Part shown: piece by piece, positions 54,501-63,422 of the stretch | Position numbering within the stretch: the stretch's first letter is position 1 | Layout of the letters: every line of letters begins with the position of its first letter | Assembly (NCBI GenBank): GCA_940337035.1 | Contig: CALNHX010002689.1 | Span: forward strand, 1-64,000 | Length of the DNA: 64,000 nt | From: Agriotes lineatus | Taxonomy: Eukaryota > Arthropoda > Insecta > Coleoptera > Elateridae | Direction of reading: 5' to 3' | Program-made: the position numbers and the translations under genes | Notes under the pieces: generated by a model | What the model saw: the letters and a program-made list of their open reading frames with translations, nothing else | Told to the model about the DNA's origin: nothing | Database searches by the model: none

Positions 54501-56739
54501 TTTCCTCTTTTAAGACTCCGTGGTGGGGTAGATAATAGGATATCTCGTTTGAATTAGGGTTTGAAACGGACATATGACCTAATTCAGAATATTCATTCAT
54601 GAAACTCGAATAGCGATTGGACAAGTCAGGGTTCGCTTGTAACCGCTTCTCTAATGATAAGAATCTTTTCTGAGCGATTTGCACTGAATCGCCCAGTACC
54701 TCTACAAGCTTCTTGAAAGGGATAGAGACAACGAATCGACCATTCGCTTCTCGTTGAGTATTTTGCACGAAATGTGCCTCACAGGCGTTCTCTTCATTTG
54801 TGCGGACCTTTTCCTCTGGGTAATGTTCGAGTTGCCAAAACCTAGCAATGGGGTCAGAAGCATCCTCGATCGTGCCAAGATTGCACTGTACAGGGTACGC
54901 AGAAGGGGGGCCTGTAGGGCCAGAAACAATCCAACCAAAACGAGTCTTTTGGAGGATGGAAAGATTTGGGCCTAGACCAATTTGTCCAATACAAAGGAGC
55001 TGCCAGAAAATGGGCGAACCAATCAGAATGTCGATGGTGCCCGGTTGGTCGTAGGACAGATCTGATAACTTGATGTTATCAGGAACCTTGAAGCTGTTTC
55101 GCTGGACGCGAAAACTTGGGGTAACACCCGTAATCTCATCGAGAACAAGACAGGATAGGCCAATGCCGTATGAAGTGTGAGGGGCTTGCAGCTTGATATC
55201 ACACCTAGCCTTGATTTGAGAAGTGGCTTTACTTAAGCCAGAAACAGTAACGTTGACTTCGCGAGTTGGAAGCTTCAACCTTTTACACAAATCTGAACGT
55301 ATGAAGTTCGATTGGGAACCGGAATCCAACAGGATTCGCACAACGTGAGGCGTACCATCATCAGCGATGAGTTTAGCGGTAGCCGTAGGTAAGAGTACCT
55401 GAAAAGCATTCGAACAGAATGCCGAAATCGATTGGTTTAGTTCAACAGGGGTTTCTGCCGACATCGCAGATCCTGGTTGACTAGAAGAAGCGTTCTGAGG
55501 CTTATCCTCATGAAGAAGTGTGTTGTGCCTTGATTTGCACTTTCTACACGTATATTTGGAGCTACAAAGGCTCGCAAGGTGACCCTGAGTTAGGCAATTA
55601 AAGCATACGCGGAGCTCTTTTGCCTTTGACTTTCTGTCAAGAACAGACAGCTTGACAAACTTATCGCATTTGTACAAGGAATGAGATCCTTTACAAAGTG
55701 GACACGAAGGGGTACCCGACACAAATGATTTCGAATGTACCTTGGAAGACTTTTCGGGTACAAGCTTAACATTTTTTACTTCCAGAGTTTCTAGAAGATT
55801 TGCTGTATTTTGTAAGAATTCCTTGAACTCATCAAGATTAGGCAGGTCAGAACTTGACCGGTTTCTAAGGACCTCCCATTCACGAAATGTAGTGGGGTCC
55901 AGTTTTTTAGAAACTACATAAATTATAACAAAATCAAGAAGCTCGCTTTCGGTAGCTAATGATTTGATTGCTGCAAAATGCTTGAATAACATATCGCTAA
56001 TCGTACGTAATTTAGTTGCAGATTCCTTACTGCAAGATTCAAGCTCGAAAATGGCCTTGAGGTGGTTATGAACCAGAATTTTTGGATCATTGTATCGATT
56101 GCACAATGCCTCCCAAGCTAGAGTATAATTACCCGCAGTAAACTCTAAACTTTTTATAATTTGGCTTGCATCACCCTGTAAACTAGCCTTTAAGTAATGC
56201 AGCTTTTGCATATTAGTTAACGCTTGATTCTCATGAATTAAACTAATAAAAATCTCACGAAACTCTAACCATTCTGAAACGTTCCCTGAATATTTGGGAA
56301 TCGAAATGGCAGGAAGGCGTACAGCTTGATTATTGCAATGTGAACTGCAATTTGAATGCGTTGATCTTACGCTACCGTTAGGAGATCCAGCACGATCTGG
56401 TGCAACATCAGATTGTTTGTTGTATTCATTAATCAAACATTCAGCTTGTGAAATTGCAAGAAAATAAGAGTCTTCAAATTCGACTTGTTGCTGCATTTCA
56501 GATTCTACATCCTCACTGGTTTCTAAAATTTGTTCGTGAACCTCATAATATTCTGATAACAAAGTGGCTATAGCATCCAATCTTTTCTGCAATTGAACAA
56601 TCTGAGCGCTAGATAAGAATTGATCTTCATCATAAATTGTTTGCAAAGATTGAACATGATTTGCAAAACGCGTAAGCTTGCCCTTGATAGAGCCACGTGC
56701 TCTTACAAGCGGATCCATAATTGTTGAAATTAAAAACAA
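51568..56739 (-). CDS. BEL/Pao Gag-Pol polyprotein
   Basis: 1723 residues, no internal stop, ending in TAG. It should package element RNA, copy it to DNA and integrate it. Gag (about 1-410): helical N-terminus, a DUF1759-like stretch with AVRLPAISIPKYSGN (139-153) and EWLEFREIF (156-164), then zinc-binding repeats C346-C349-H353-C358, C379-C382-H387-C392 and a variant C398-C401-H405-H410. Protease: LLDSGSQSNFI, D472-S473-G474. RT: D799 in SADIEKMYRQV and YVDD 875-878. A17/RNase H region: ISQIFDPLGLLSP (974-986), then D1051 (FCDAS), E1095 (KLELCGA), D1125 (WTDST) and D1171 (NPADLLTR). Integrase: zinc site H1356, H1361, C1391, C1394; catalytic D1426, D1492, E1544. C-terminus: DUF5641-like segment, about 1655-1720. 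Gag and Pol are one frame, as usual for BEL/Pao. Translation may start at the second Met (residue 8, 56718), where MDPLVRARGSIKG resembles the usual Gag start. No key residue is missing. Confidence 0.95.
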   Translation of the reverse strand: MFLISTIMDPLVRARGSIKGKLTRFANHVQSLQTIYDEDQFLSSAQIVQLQKRLDAIATLLSEYYEVHEQILETSEDVESEMQQQVEFEDSYFLAISQAECLINEYNKQSDVAPDRAGSPNGSVRSTHSNCSSHCNNQAVRLPAISIPKYSGNVSEWLEFREIFISLIHENQALTNMQKLHYLKASLQGDASQIIKSLEFTAGNYTLAWEALCNRYNDPKILVHNHLKAIFELESCSKESATKLRTISDMLFKHFAAIKSLATESELLDFVIIYVVSKKLDPTTFREWEVLRNRSSSDLPNLDEFKEFLQNTANLLETLEVKNVKLVPEKSSKVHSKSFVSGTPSCPLCKGSHSLYKCDKFVKLSVLDRKSKAKELRVCFNCLTQGHLASLCSSKYTCRKCKSRHNTLLHEDKPQNASSSQPGSAMSAETPVELNQSISAFCSNAFQVLLPTATAKLIADDGTPHVVRILLDSGSQSNFIRSDLCKRLKLPTREVNVTVSGLSKATSQIKARCDIKLQAPHTSYGIGLSCLVLDEITGVTPSFRVQRNSFKVPDNIKLSDLSYDQPGTIDILIGSPIFWQLLCIGQIGLGPNLSILQKTRFGWIVSGPTGPPSAYPVQCNLGTIEDASDPIARFWQLEHYPEEKVRTNEENACEAHFVQNTQREANGRFVVSIPFKKLVEVLGDSVQIAQKRFLSLEKRLQANPDLSNRYSSFMNEYSELGHMSVSNPNSNEISYYLPHHGVLKEESLTTKLRVVFNGSQATTSGQSLNSIQMVGPTVQQDLFSILVRFRKHLFAISADIEKMYRQVLVNPNHRPLQRILWRPSSAEPLRSYDLNTVTYGTASASFLAIRCLTQLGIECEASNPEVSRIIKEDFYVDDLLTGADTPEKARTLCSNLDQILESGCFKLRKWISNSSEVLDGIPDSDLHPGVLDFSAHEHTNTLGLIWSFKSDHLMFNISNSTSSKATKRSILSEISQIFDPLGLLSPCTMGAKVLLQQLWMEKLDWDEPVPKAIQEKWLTYRSELLMLNDLAIPRHVLCRSVVEIELHGFCDASNNSYGASIYLRSKNQEGEVQVHLLCSKAKVAPLKPLTIPKLELCGAVLLSKLSVQVIKALDLPISRIGLWTDSTIVLGWLKTSPNLLKTFVCNRVADVQQLTFDATWRHVPTTSNPADLLTRRITPLGLKELSLWWHGPTWLSEGEASWPTSKHVRAELPEFKKEVQSLPVTSVEPFPFNQYSSFARLQRVIAYCFRFHSNARTPKADRLSGPLSTDELQATLVRLARFSQRESFPDELKLLSQSKPVKQSSALISLNPFLDSEGLLRVGGRLHNSQLPFDKKFPLVISGKHPFAKLLVSHEHLRLLHAGPQMLLANLRERYWITSGRNIVKQVVHQCLRCFRFSPRLTEPIMGDLPASRTQSSPPFHTTGIDYGGPFMIKDRKGRGSKLVKSYLCLFVCFVTKAVHLELVADLSTETFLMAFRRFVARRGKPLHVYSDNGTNFVGANSELIELGNFLAEQNPSISESVANDGVAWHFIPAHSPHFGGLWEVGIKSSKHYIRRVIGNASLNYDEFSTLLAQVEATLNSRPLSPLSSDPNDLQPLTPAHFLIGRPLVSLPDPNVTEIVESRLSKYQRIQQLHQNVWKRWSKEYISELQQRTKWRTHLSDLQPGSMVLIKDDNLPPLKWRLGRVTELHPGLDGVTRVASVNTVSGIVKRSFAKLCPLPSVVN
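53793..53874 (-). other. Source region of the displaced pol fragment
   Basis: Part of the intact pol frame encoding the SSKATKRSILSEISQIFDPLG motif at the start of the A17-type region. It matches the leader copy 3011 bp upstream in the element. Listed so that the two repeats can be compared; it is not a separate gene. Confidence 0.85.
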
Positions 56740-56760
56740 TTTAACAGATCGAACTAACTT

Positions 56761-56785
56761 TTCGTACGCCTCTGGCGTGAATTTT
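56761..56785 (-). repeat. Short direct repeat beside the displaced pol fragment, copy 1
   Basis: Plus-strand ttcgtacgcctctggcgtga with a few following bases. It recurs at 56904-56928 as ttcgcacgcctctggcgcga, offset 143, with about three mismatches over 25 bp. The two copies bracket the pol fragment. Confidence 0.75.
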
Positions 56786-56803
56786 GTACGCTTCTGGTAC
56801 GCG

Positions 56804-56885
56804 GACCCAACGGGTCAACTATCTGTGATATTTCAGGCAAGATGCTACGCGTGGTAGCCTTACTACTTGCAGAATCTGAAATATT
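56804..56885 (-). pseudogene. Displaced 82-bp pol fragment in the 5' leader
   Basis: Matches 53793-53874 of the element's own pol gene without gaps: 73 of 82 positions by my count, about 89 percent. On the minus strand the short frame 56957-56754 reads SSKATTRSILPEISQIVDPLG minus its last residue or so, corresponding to pol residues 962-981 at the start of the A17-type region. It is out of context and far too short to work. Its 11 percent divergence is much greater than the 0.5 percent between the LTRs, so it was acquired before this insertion, probably by template switching or from a related element. Confidence 0.85.
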
Positions 56886-56903
56886 CTTTAATGATAAAAC
56901 CCT

Positions 56904-56928
56904 TTCGCACGCCTCTGGCGCGAATTTG
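56904..56928 (-). repeat. Short direct repeat beside the displaced pol fragment, copy 2
   Basis: Partner of 56761-56785. Both copies lie in the same orientation on either side of the 82-bp fragment, 18-19 bp from its edges. A related partial motif, gtacgcttctggtacgcgg, lies between copy 1 and the fragment. Confidence 0.75.
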
Positions 56929-57508
56929 TTTATAACGCAGAAAGCGCTTGCTAACAACGCGAGAAACTTGTAGCTTACGACGCAGAAAACGACCCCGGTA
57001 CAACGCGGGATGATTAACTTGTAACTGCAGTATGAAACATGCAGGGGATATCGCTAACAAACGTAATAGCTTGGCATTTCACGCAATTAAAATGTTTATA
57101 TGACTCATAAACCATTTGTTTACGCAATAATACACAGCTGAAATTAAGCACACATGCAAACACAGACGAAATAAACCAAATTTATGCATAGGAAAATCAG
57201 GCTTACATTGATATTTGTGTGTGCCGCCTTGCCGGTTTTCTGTTCCTACTACCGTCTCGCTCGCAGCTGCAATGCCCACGTGCACGAACTTGGCGTTGGT
57301 AGCACCGTCTGCTGTCTTCCTTCCTCTCGTTACGGGCACCGCATGTGCCCTCTTCGTTCCACGCGTTGCTGCGAATATGAACGTTGCCTCCTTGCGGCCG
57401 ACCACATGCGATGCAATACAAAACTGAATATGCTTTTGTACTTGCCAATGACCAATGTTGTCGAATGCTGTCGCTGTTTTGGACTCGCAATGACCTAATG
57501 TGGTTTAA

Positions 57509-57526
57509 TCCTGCTCTGTAGGACCA
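57509..57526 (-). promoter_or_regulatory. Primer-binding site for minus-strand DNA synthesis
   Basis: One base inside the 5' LTR the minus strand reads TGGTCCTACAGAGCAGGA. It starts with the TGG expected to pair with the CCA end of a tRNA. The first seven bases would pair with tRNAs ending AGGACCA, as tyrosine tRNAs commonly do, but the rest does not fit the tyrosine tRNA sequences I recall. Position supports the call; the tRNA identity is not established. Confidence 0.6.
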
Positions 57527-57527
57527 A

Positions 57528-57892
57528 TGTTTGTGGCACTAATCGGGATCGAAGGTCCAATGTTTGTAGCCTTCTCAGTTTTCCGTTATTTGGAAAATTC
57601 CTGATTTGCCAGCTCGCCTTGGAATTTGTGGACTGTATGAATTGTAGGTTTCACTGAATAAATACACTCGTTGAAAGCCGGAAATATGTTACTTTATTAG
57701 CAATAAACAACACACTGAACATTTGAACATTTACAAGAATTAGCTTTCGTAGAGCGGACCTGTTTGCATGCTGCCACGTTGACAGATGAAACGTAAGTGT
57801 TTTTGGAAGCGGCAGCACGCCCGGCAGTCTACTGCGCACAGTATGAATTCAGAATGCAAGAGAGGCGGCAAAAGTTTATAAAGTCCTTAACA
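57528..57892 (-). repeat. 5' LTR of the BEL/Pao element
   Basis: 365 bp. On the minus strand it begins TGTTAAGGAC and ends CCACAAACA. It is a direct copy of 51008-51372 at offset 6520. The only differences seen are at 57726 (a against t at 51206) and 57813 (c against a at 51293). As the upstream LTR it should hold the promoter, and a TATAAA lies 13 bases from its start. Confidence 0.95.
57875..57880 (-). promoter_or_regulatory. Putative LTR TATA box
   Basis: TATAAA on the minus strand, at LTR bases 13-18, within CTTTATAAACTTTTG. An initiator-like TTGCATTC lies about 25 bases downstream. If used, U3 would be only about 37 bp long. The same motif sits in the 3' LTR at 51355-51360. Confidence 0.5.
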
Positions 57893-57897
57893 CTAAA
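57893..57897 (+). repeat. Target site duplication, right copy
   Basis: Second ctaaa, followed by cattgtacagaaacagctg, which continues the interrupted monomer exactly. It confirms integrase-mediated insertion into the satellite rather than an assembly join. Confidence 0.95.
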
Positions 57898-60480
57898 CAT
57901 TGTACAGAAACAGCTGTAAGCTAATTTTAAATGCATCAGAATGGCACCTACTGTTTTATAAGTAGACAAAATTGCATGCTAGAGCCTGTAAACGTTCTGC
58001 CGGACGTTTTGACACGTTTTGGATATTATTTCGATAGTAGAAACGCTTTTAAATTTTTTTTAGTAACGCTATTTCGGTGTTTGAATGCTACTTCTTAATG
58101 GCCGCAAAATATTACTAGCAGTACGTAATATATTATAATTTCAGAATGCTAAGCATTGTACAGAAACAGCTGTAAGCTAATTTTAAATGCATCAGAATGG
58201 CACCTACTGTTTTATAAGTAGACAAAATTGCATGCTAGAGCCTGTAAACGTTCTGCCGGACGTTTTGACACGTTTTGGATATTATTTCGATAGTAGAAAC
58301 GCTTTTAAATTTTTTTTTAGTAACGCTATTTCGGTGTTTGAATGCTACTTCTTAATGGCCGCAAAATATTACTAGCAGTACGTAACATATTATAATTGCA
58401 GAATGCTAAACATTGTACAGAAACAGCTGTAAGCTAATTTTAAATGCATCAGAATGGCACCTACTGTTTTATAAGTAGACAAAATTGCATGCTAGAGCCT
58501 GTAAACGTTCTGCCGGACGTTTTGACACGTTTTGGATATCATTTCGATAATAGAAAGCTTTTACATTTTTTTTTTAGTAACGCTATTTCGGTGTTTGAAT
58601 GCGACTTCTTAATGGCCTCAAAATGCTACTAGCGGTACGTAACATATTCTAGTTAATAGACAGTAAGTGCAGAATGCTAAACATTGTACAGAAACAGCTG
58701 TAAACTAAGTTTAAATGCATCAGAATGGCACCTGCTGTTTTATAAGTAGACAAAATTGCATGCTAGAGCCTGTAAACGTTCTGCCGGACGTTTTGACACG
58801 TTTTGGATATCATTTCGATAATAGAAAGCTTTTAAATTTTTTTTTTAGTAACGCTATTTCGGTGTTTGTATGCGACTTCTTAATGGCCTCAAAATGCTAC
58901 TAGCGGTACGTAACAAATTATAATTGCAGAATGCTAAACATTGTACAGAAACAGCTGTAAGCTAATTTTAAATGCATCAGAATGGCACCTACTGTTTTAT
59001 AAGTAGACAAAATTGCATGCTAGAGCCTGTAAACGTTCTGCGGACGTTTTGACACGTTTTGGATATTATTTCGATAGTAGAAACGCTTTTAAATTTTTTT
59101 TAGTAACGCTATTTCGGTGTTTGAATGCTACTTCTTAATGGCCGCAAAATATTACTAGCAGTACGTAACATATTATAATTGCAGAATGCTAAACATTGTA
59201 CAGAAACAGCTGTAAGCTAATTTTAAATGCATCAGAATGGCACCTACTGTTTTATAAGTAGACAAAATTGCATGCTAGAGCCTGTAAACGTTCTGCCGGA
59301 CGTTTTGACACGTTTTGGATATTATTTCGATAGTAGAAACGCTTTTAAATTTTTTTTTAGTAACGCTATTTCGGTGTTTGAATGCTACTTCTTAATGGCC
59401 GCAAAATATTACTAGCAGTACGTAACATATTATAATTGCAGAATGCTAAACATTGTACAGAAACAGCTGTAAGCTAATTTTAAATGCATCAGAATGGCAC
59501 CTACTGTTTTATAAGTAGACAAAATTGCATGCTAGAGCCTGTAAACGTTCTGCCGGACGTTTTGACACGTTTTGGATATCATTTCGATAATAGAAAGCTT
59601 TTAAATTTTTTTTTAGTAACACTATTTCGGTGTTTGAATGCGACTTCTTAATGGCCTCAAAATGCTACTAGCGGTACGTAACATATTATAATTGCACAAT
59701 GCTAAACATTGTACAGAAACAGCTGTAAGCTAATTTTAAATGCATCAGAATGGCACCTACTGTTTTATAAGTAGACAAAATTGCATGCTAGAGCCTGTAA
59801 ACGTTCTGCCGGACGTTTTGACACGTTTGGATATTATTTCGATAGTAGAAACGCTTTTAAATTTTTTTTTAGTAACGCTATTTCGGTGTTTGAATGCTAC
59901 TTCTTAATGGCCGCAAAATATTACTAGCAGTACGTAACATATTATAATTGCAGAATGCTAAACATTGTACAGAAACAGCTGTAAGCTAATTTTAAATGCA
60001 TCAGAATGGCACCTACTGTTTTATAAGTAGACAAAATTGCATGCTAGAGCCTGTAAACGTTCTGCCGGACGTTTTGACACGTTTTGGATATCATTTCGAT
60101 AATAGAAAGCTTTAAATTTTTTTTTTAGTAACGCTATTTCGGTGTTTGAATGCGACTTCTTAATGGCCTCAAAATGCTACTAGCGGTACGTAACATATTC
60201 TAGTTAATAGACAGTAAGTGCAGAATGCTAAACATTGTACAGAAACAGCTGTAAACTAATTTTAAATGCATCAGAATGGCACCTGCTGTTTTATAAGTAG
60301 ACAAAATTGCATGCTAGAGCCTGTAAACGTTCTGCCGGACGTTTTGACACGTTTTGGATATTATTTCGATAGTAGAAACGCTTTTAAATTTTTTTTTAGT
60401 AACGCTATTTCGGTGTTTGAATGCTACTTCTTAATGGCCGCAAAATATTACTAGCAGTACGTAACATATTATAATTGCAG
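57898..60480 (+). repeat. Satellite domain rich in 257-bp monomers
   Basis: Most monomers here read attataattgcagaatg instead of the full attataattaatagacagtaattgcag. This removes 14 bp and gives a 257-bp unit (for example 58187 to 58444). The same short form appears singly near 8961 and 29900. A second local variant, gataatagaaagctttt, recurs near 58546, 58817, 59586 and 60099. The combination indicates local spread of a deletion-bearing monomer. Confidence 0.82.
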
Positions 60481-61500
60481 AATGCTAAACATTGTACAGA
60501 AACAGCTGTAAACTAATTTTATATGCATCAGAAAGTCACCTACTGTTTTAGAAGTAGAGAAAATGTCATGCTAGAGCCTGTAAACGCTCTGCCGGACGAT
60601 TTGACACGTTTTGCATATCATTTCGATAGTAGAAACGCTTTTAATTTTTTTTAGTAAAGCTATTTCCGTGTTTGAATGCGATTTCTTAATGGCCGCAAAA
60701 TGATACTAGCAGTACGTAACATATTATAATTAATAGACAGTAATTGCAGAATGCTAAACATTGTACAGAAACAGCTGTAAACTAATTTTAAATGCATCAG
60801 TATGGCACCTGCTGTTTTATAAGTAGACAAAATTGCATGCTAGAACCTGTAAACGTTCTGCCGGACGTTTTCACACTTTTTGGATATCATTTCGATAGTA
60901 GAAACGCTATTTCGGTGTTTGAATGCGATTTCTTAATGGCTTCAAAATGCTACTAGCGGTACGTAACATATTCTAATTAATAGACAGTAATTGCAGAATG
61001 CTAAACATTGTACAGAAACAGCTGTAAACTAATTTTAAATGCATCAGAATGGCACCCGCTGTTTTATAAGTAGACAAAATTGCATGCTAGAGCCTGTAAA
61101 CGTTCTGCCGGACGTTTTGACACGTTTTGGATATCATTTCGATAGTAGAAACGCTTTTAATTTTTTTTTAGTAACGCTATTTCGGTGTTTGAATGCTACT
61201 TCTTAATGGCCGCAAAATATTGCTAGCAGTACGTAACATATTATAATTAATAGACAGTAATTGCAGAATGCTAAACATTGTACAGAAACAGCTGTAAGCT
61301 AATTTTAAATGCATCAGAATGGCACCTACTGTTTTATAAGTAGACAAAATTCCATGCTAGAGCCTGTAAACGTTCTGCCGGACGTTCTGACACGTTTTGG
61401 ATATCATTTCGATAGTAGAAATGCTTTTAAATTTTTTTTTTAGTAACGCTATTCGGTGTTTGAATGCGACTTCTTAATGGCCTCAAAATGCTACTAGCGG

Positions 61501-62070
61501 TACGTAACATATTCTAATTAATAGACAGTAAGTGCAGAATGCTAAACATTGTACAGAAACAGCTGTAAACTAATTTTAAATGCATCAGAATGGCACCTGC
61601 TGTTTTATAAGTAGACAAAATTGCATGCTAGAGCCTGTAAACGTTCTGCCGTACGTTTTGACACGTTTTGGATATTATTTCGATAGTAGAAACGCTTTTA
61701 AATTTTTTTTTAGTAACGCTATTTCGGTGTTTGAATGCTACTTCTTAATGGCCGCAAAATATCACTAGCAGTACGTAACATATTATAATTAATAGACAGT
61801 AATTGCAGAATGCTAAACATTGTACAGAAACAGCTGTAAACTAATTTTAAATGCATCAGAATGGCACCTACTGTTTGATAAGTAGACAAAATTGCATGCT
61901 AGAGCCTGTAAACGCTCTGGCGGACGATTTGACACGTTTTGGATATCATTTCGATAGTAGAAACGCTTTTTAATTTTTTTTTAGTAACGCTACTTCGGTG
62001 TTTGAATGAGACTTCTTAATGGCCGCAAAATGCTACTAGCAGTACGGAATATATTCTAATTAATAGACAG
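61501..62070 (+). repeat. Five-monomer local duplication, copy 1
   Basis: Two consecutive marker monomers, with ccgtacgttttgac, aatatcactag and ctgtttgataag, recur 1352 bp (five monomers) further on at 62853-63422. The gataag variant is at 61871 and 63223. The second copy has extra single-base indels, so either copy 2 is decaying or it contains sequence errors. Confidence 0.75.
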
Positions 62071-62852
62071 TAATTTCAGAATGCTAAACATTGTACAGAA
62101 ACAGCTGTAAGCTAATTTTAAATGCATCAGAATGGCACCTACTGTTTTATAAGTAGACAAAATTCCATGCTAGAGCCTGTAAACGTTCTGCCGGGACGTT
62201 TTGACACGTTTTGGATATCATTTCGATAGTAGAAACGCTTTTAATTTTTTTTTTAGTAACGCTATTTCGGTGTTTGAATGCTACTTCTTAATGGCCGGCA
62301 AAATATTGCTAGCAGTACGTAACATATTATAATTAATAGACAGTAATTGCAGAATGCTAAACATTGTACAGAAACAGCTGTAAGCTAATTTTAAATGCTC
62401 AGAATGGCACCTACTGTTTTATAAGTAGACAAAATCCATGCTAGAGCTGTAAACGTTCTGCCGGACGTTTTGACACGTTTTGGATATCATTTCGATAGTA
62501 GAAACGCTTTTAATTTTTTTTTTTAGTAACGCTATTCGGTGTTTGAATGCTACTTCTTAATGGCCGCAAAAATATTGCTAGCAGTACGTAACATATTATA
62601 ATTAATAGACAGTAATTGCAGAATGCTAAACATTGTACAGAACAGCTGTAAGCTAATTTAAATGCATCAGAATGGCACCTACTGTTTATAAGTAGACAAA
62701 ATTCCATGCTAGAGCCTGTAAACGTTCTGCCGGACGTTTTGACACGTTTTGGATATTATTTCGATAGTAGAAACGCTTTTAATTTTTTTTTTAGTAACGC
62801 TACTTCGGTGTTTGAATGCGACTTCTTAATGGCCTCAAAATGCTACTAGCGG

Positions 62853-63422
62853 TACGTAACATATTCTAATTAATAGACAGTAAGTGCAGAATGCTAAACA
62901 TTGTACAGAAACAGCTGTAAACTAATTTTAAATGCATCAGAATGGCACCTGCTGTTTTATAAGTAGACAAAATTGCATGCTAGAGCCTGTAAACGTTCTG
63001 CCGTACGTTTTGACACGTTTTGGATATTATTTCGATAGTAGAAACGCTTTTAATTTTTTTTTTAGTAACGCTATTTCGGTGTTTGAATGCTACTTCTTAA
63101 TGCCGCAAAATATCACTAGCAGTACGTAACATATTTATAATTAATAGACAGTAATTGCAGAATGCTAAACATTGTACAGAAACAGCTGTAAACTAATTTT
63201 AAATGCATCAGAATGGCACCTACTGTTTGATAAGTAGACAAAATTGCATGCTAGAGCCTGTAAACGCTCTGGCGGACGATTTGACACGTTTTGGATATCA
63301 TTTCGATAGTAGAAACGCTTTTTTAATTTTTTTTTAGTAACGCTACTTCGGTGTTTGAATGAGACTTCTTAATGGCCGCAAAATGCTACTAGCAGTACGG
63401 AATATATTCTAATTAATAGACA
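62853..63422 (+). repeat. Five-monomer local duplication, copy 2
   Basis: Partner of 61501-62070 at offset 1352. It differs by small indels such as taatgccgcaaa near 63102 (one g missing) and atatttataatt near 63132 (one t added), which are uncommon in the rest of the array. Confidence 0.72.

Larger units (their letters stand above)
56740..57508 (-). other. 5' leader of the retrotransposon
   Basis: About 0.77 kb between the primer-binding site and the Gag-Pol start. It has several short frames on both strands (for example minus 57079-57405 and 57203-57490, plus 57184-57498). None resembles a known domain to me, and they overlap one another, so I do not call them genes. The stretch about 57220-57420 is richer in G and C than its surroundings. 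The part next to Gag holds a displaced pol fragment and flanking direct repeats, annotated separately. A packaging signal is likely somewhere here but cannot be located by eye. Confidence 0.7.
51008..57892 (-). mobile_element. Apparently complete BEL/Pao LTR retrotransposon
   Basis: 6885-bp element read on the minus strand, so its 5' end is at 57892. Order along the element: 5' LTR (57528-57892), primer-binding site, about 0.79-kb leader, one Gag-Pol frame (56739-51568), 195 bp of 3' untranslated sequence with a G-rich polypurine-like tract, and 3' LTR (51008-51372). The LTRs start TG and end CA, are equal in length and differ at only 2 of 365 positions. With an unbroken 1723-residue frame and a perfect 5-bp target duplication, the element looks recent and possibly autonomous. 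There is no envelope frame after pol, as in most BEL/Pao elements. Assignment to BEL/Pao rests on the domain set (A17-type region after RT, YVDD, DUF5641-type tail). Lineage within the order (BEL, Pao, Roo, Sinbad and so on) was not determined. Confidence 0.96.

Noticed and set aside
53093..55054. Plus-strand and alternative-frame ORFs inside the retrotransposon (such as 51599-51841, 52088-52273, 54754-54975 and minus 54702-54938)
   Set aside because: All lie opposite or out of frame with the intact Gag-Pol, are short and show no domain, as expected of shadow frames.
57079..57498. Leader frames on both strands as an extra retroelement gene
   Set aside because: Several frames overlap in the same GC-richer stretch, none has a recognisable motif, and none is at a conserved position for BEL/Pao accessory genes.
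51003..57897. Assembly artefact joining an unrelated retrotransposon to the satellite
   Set aside because: The perfect 5-bp target duplication and uninterrupted monomer phase on both sides are what real integration leaves.
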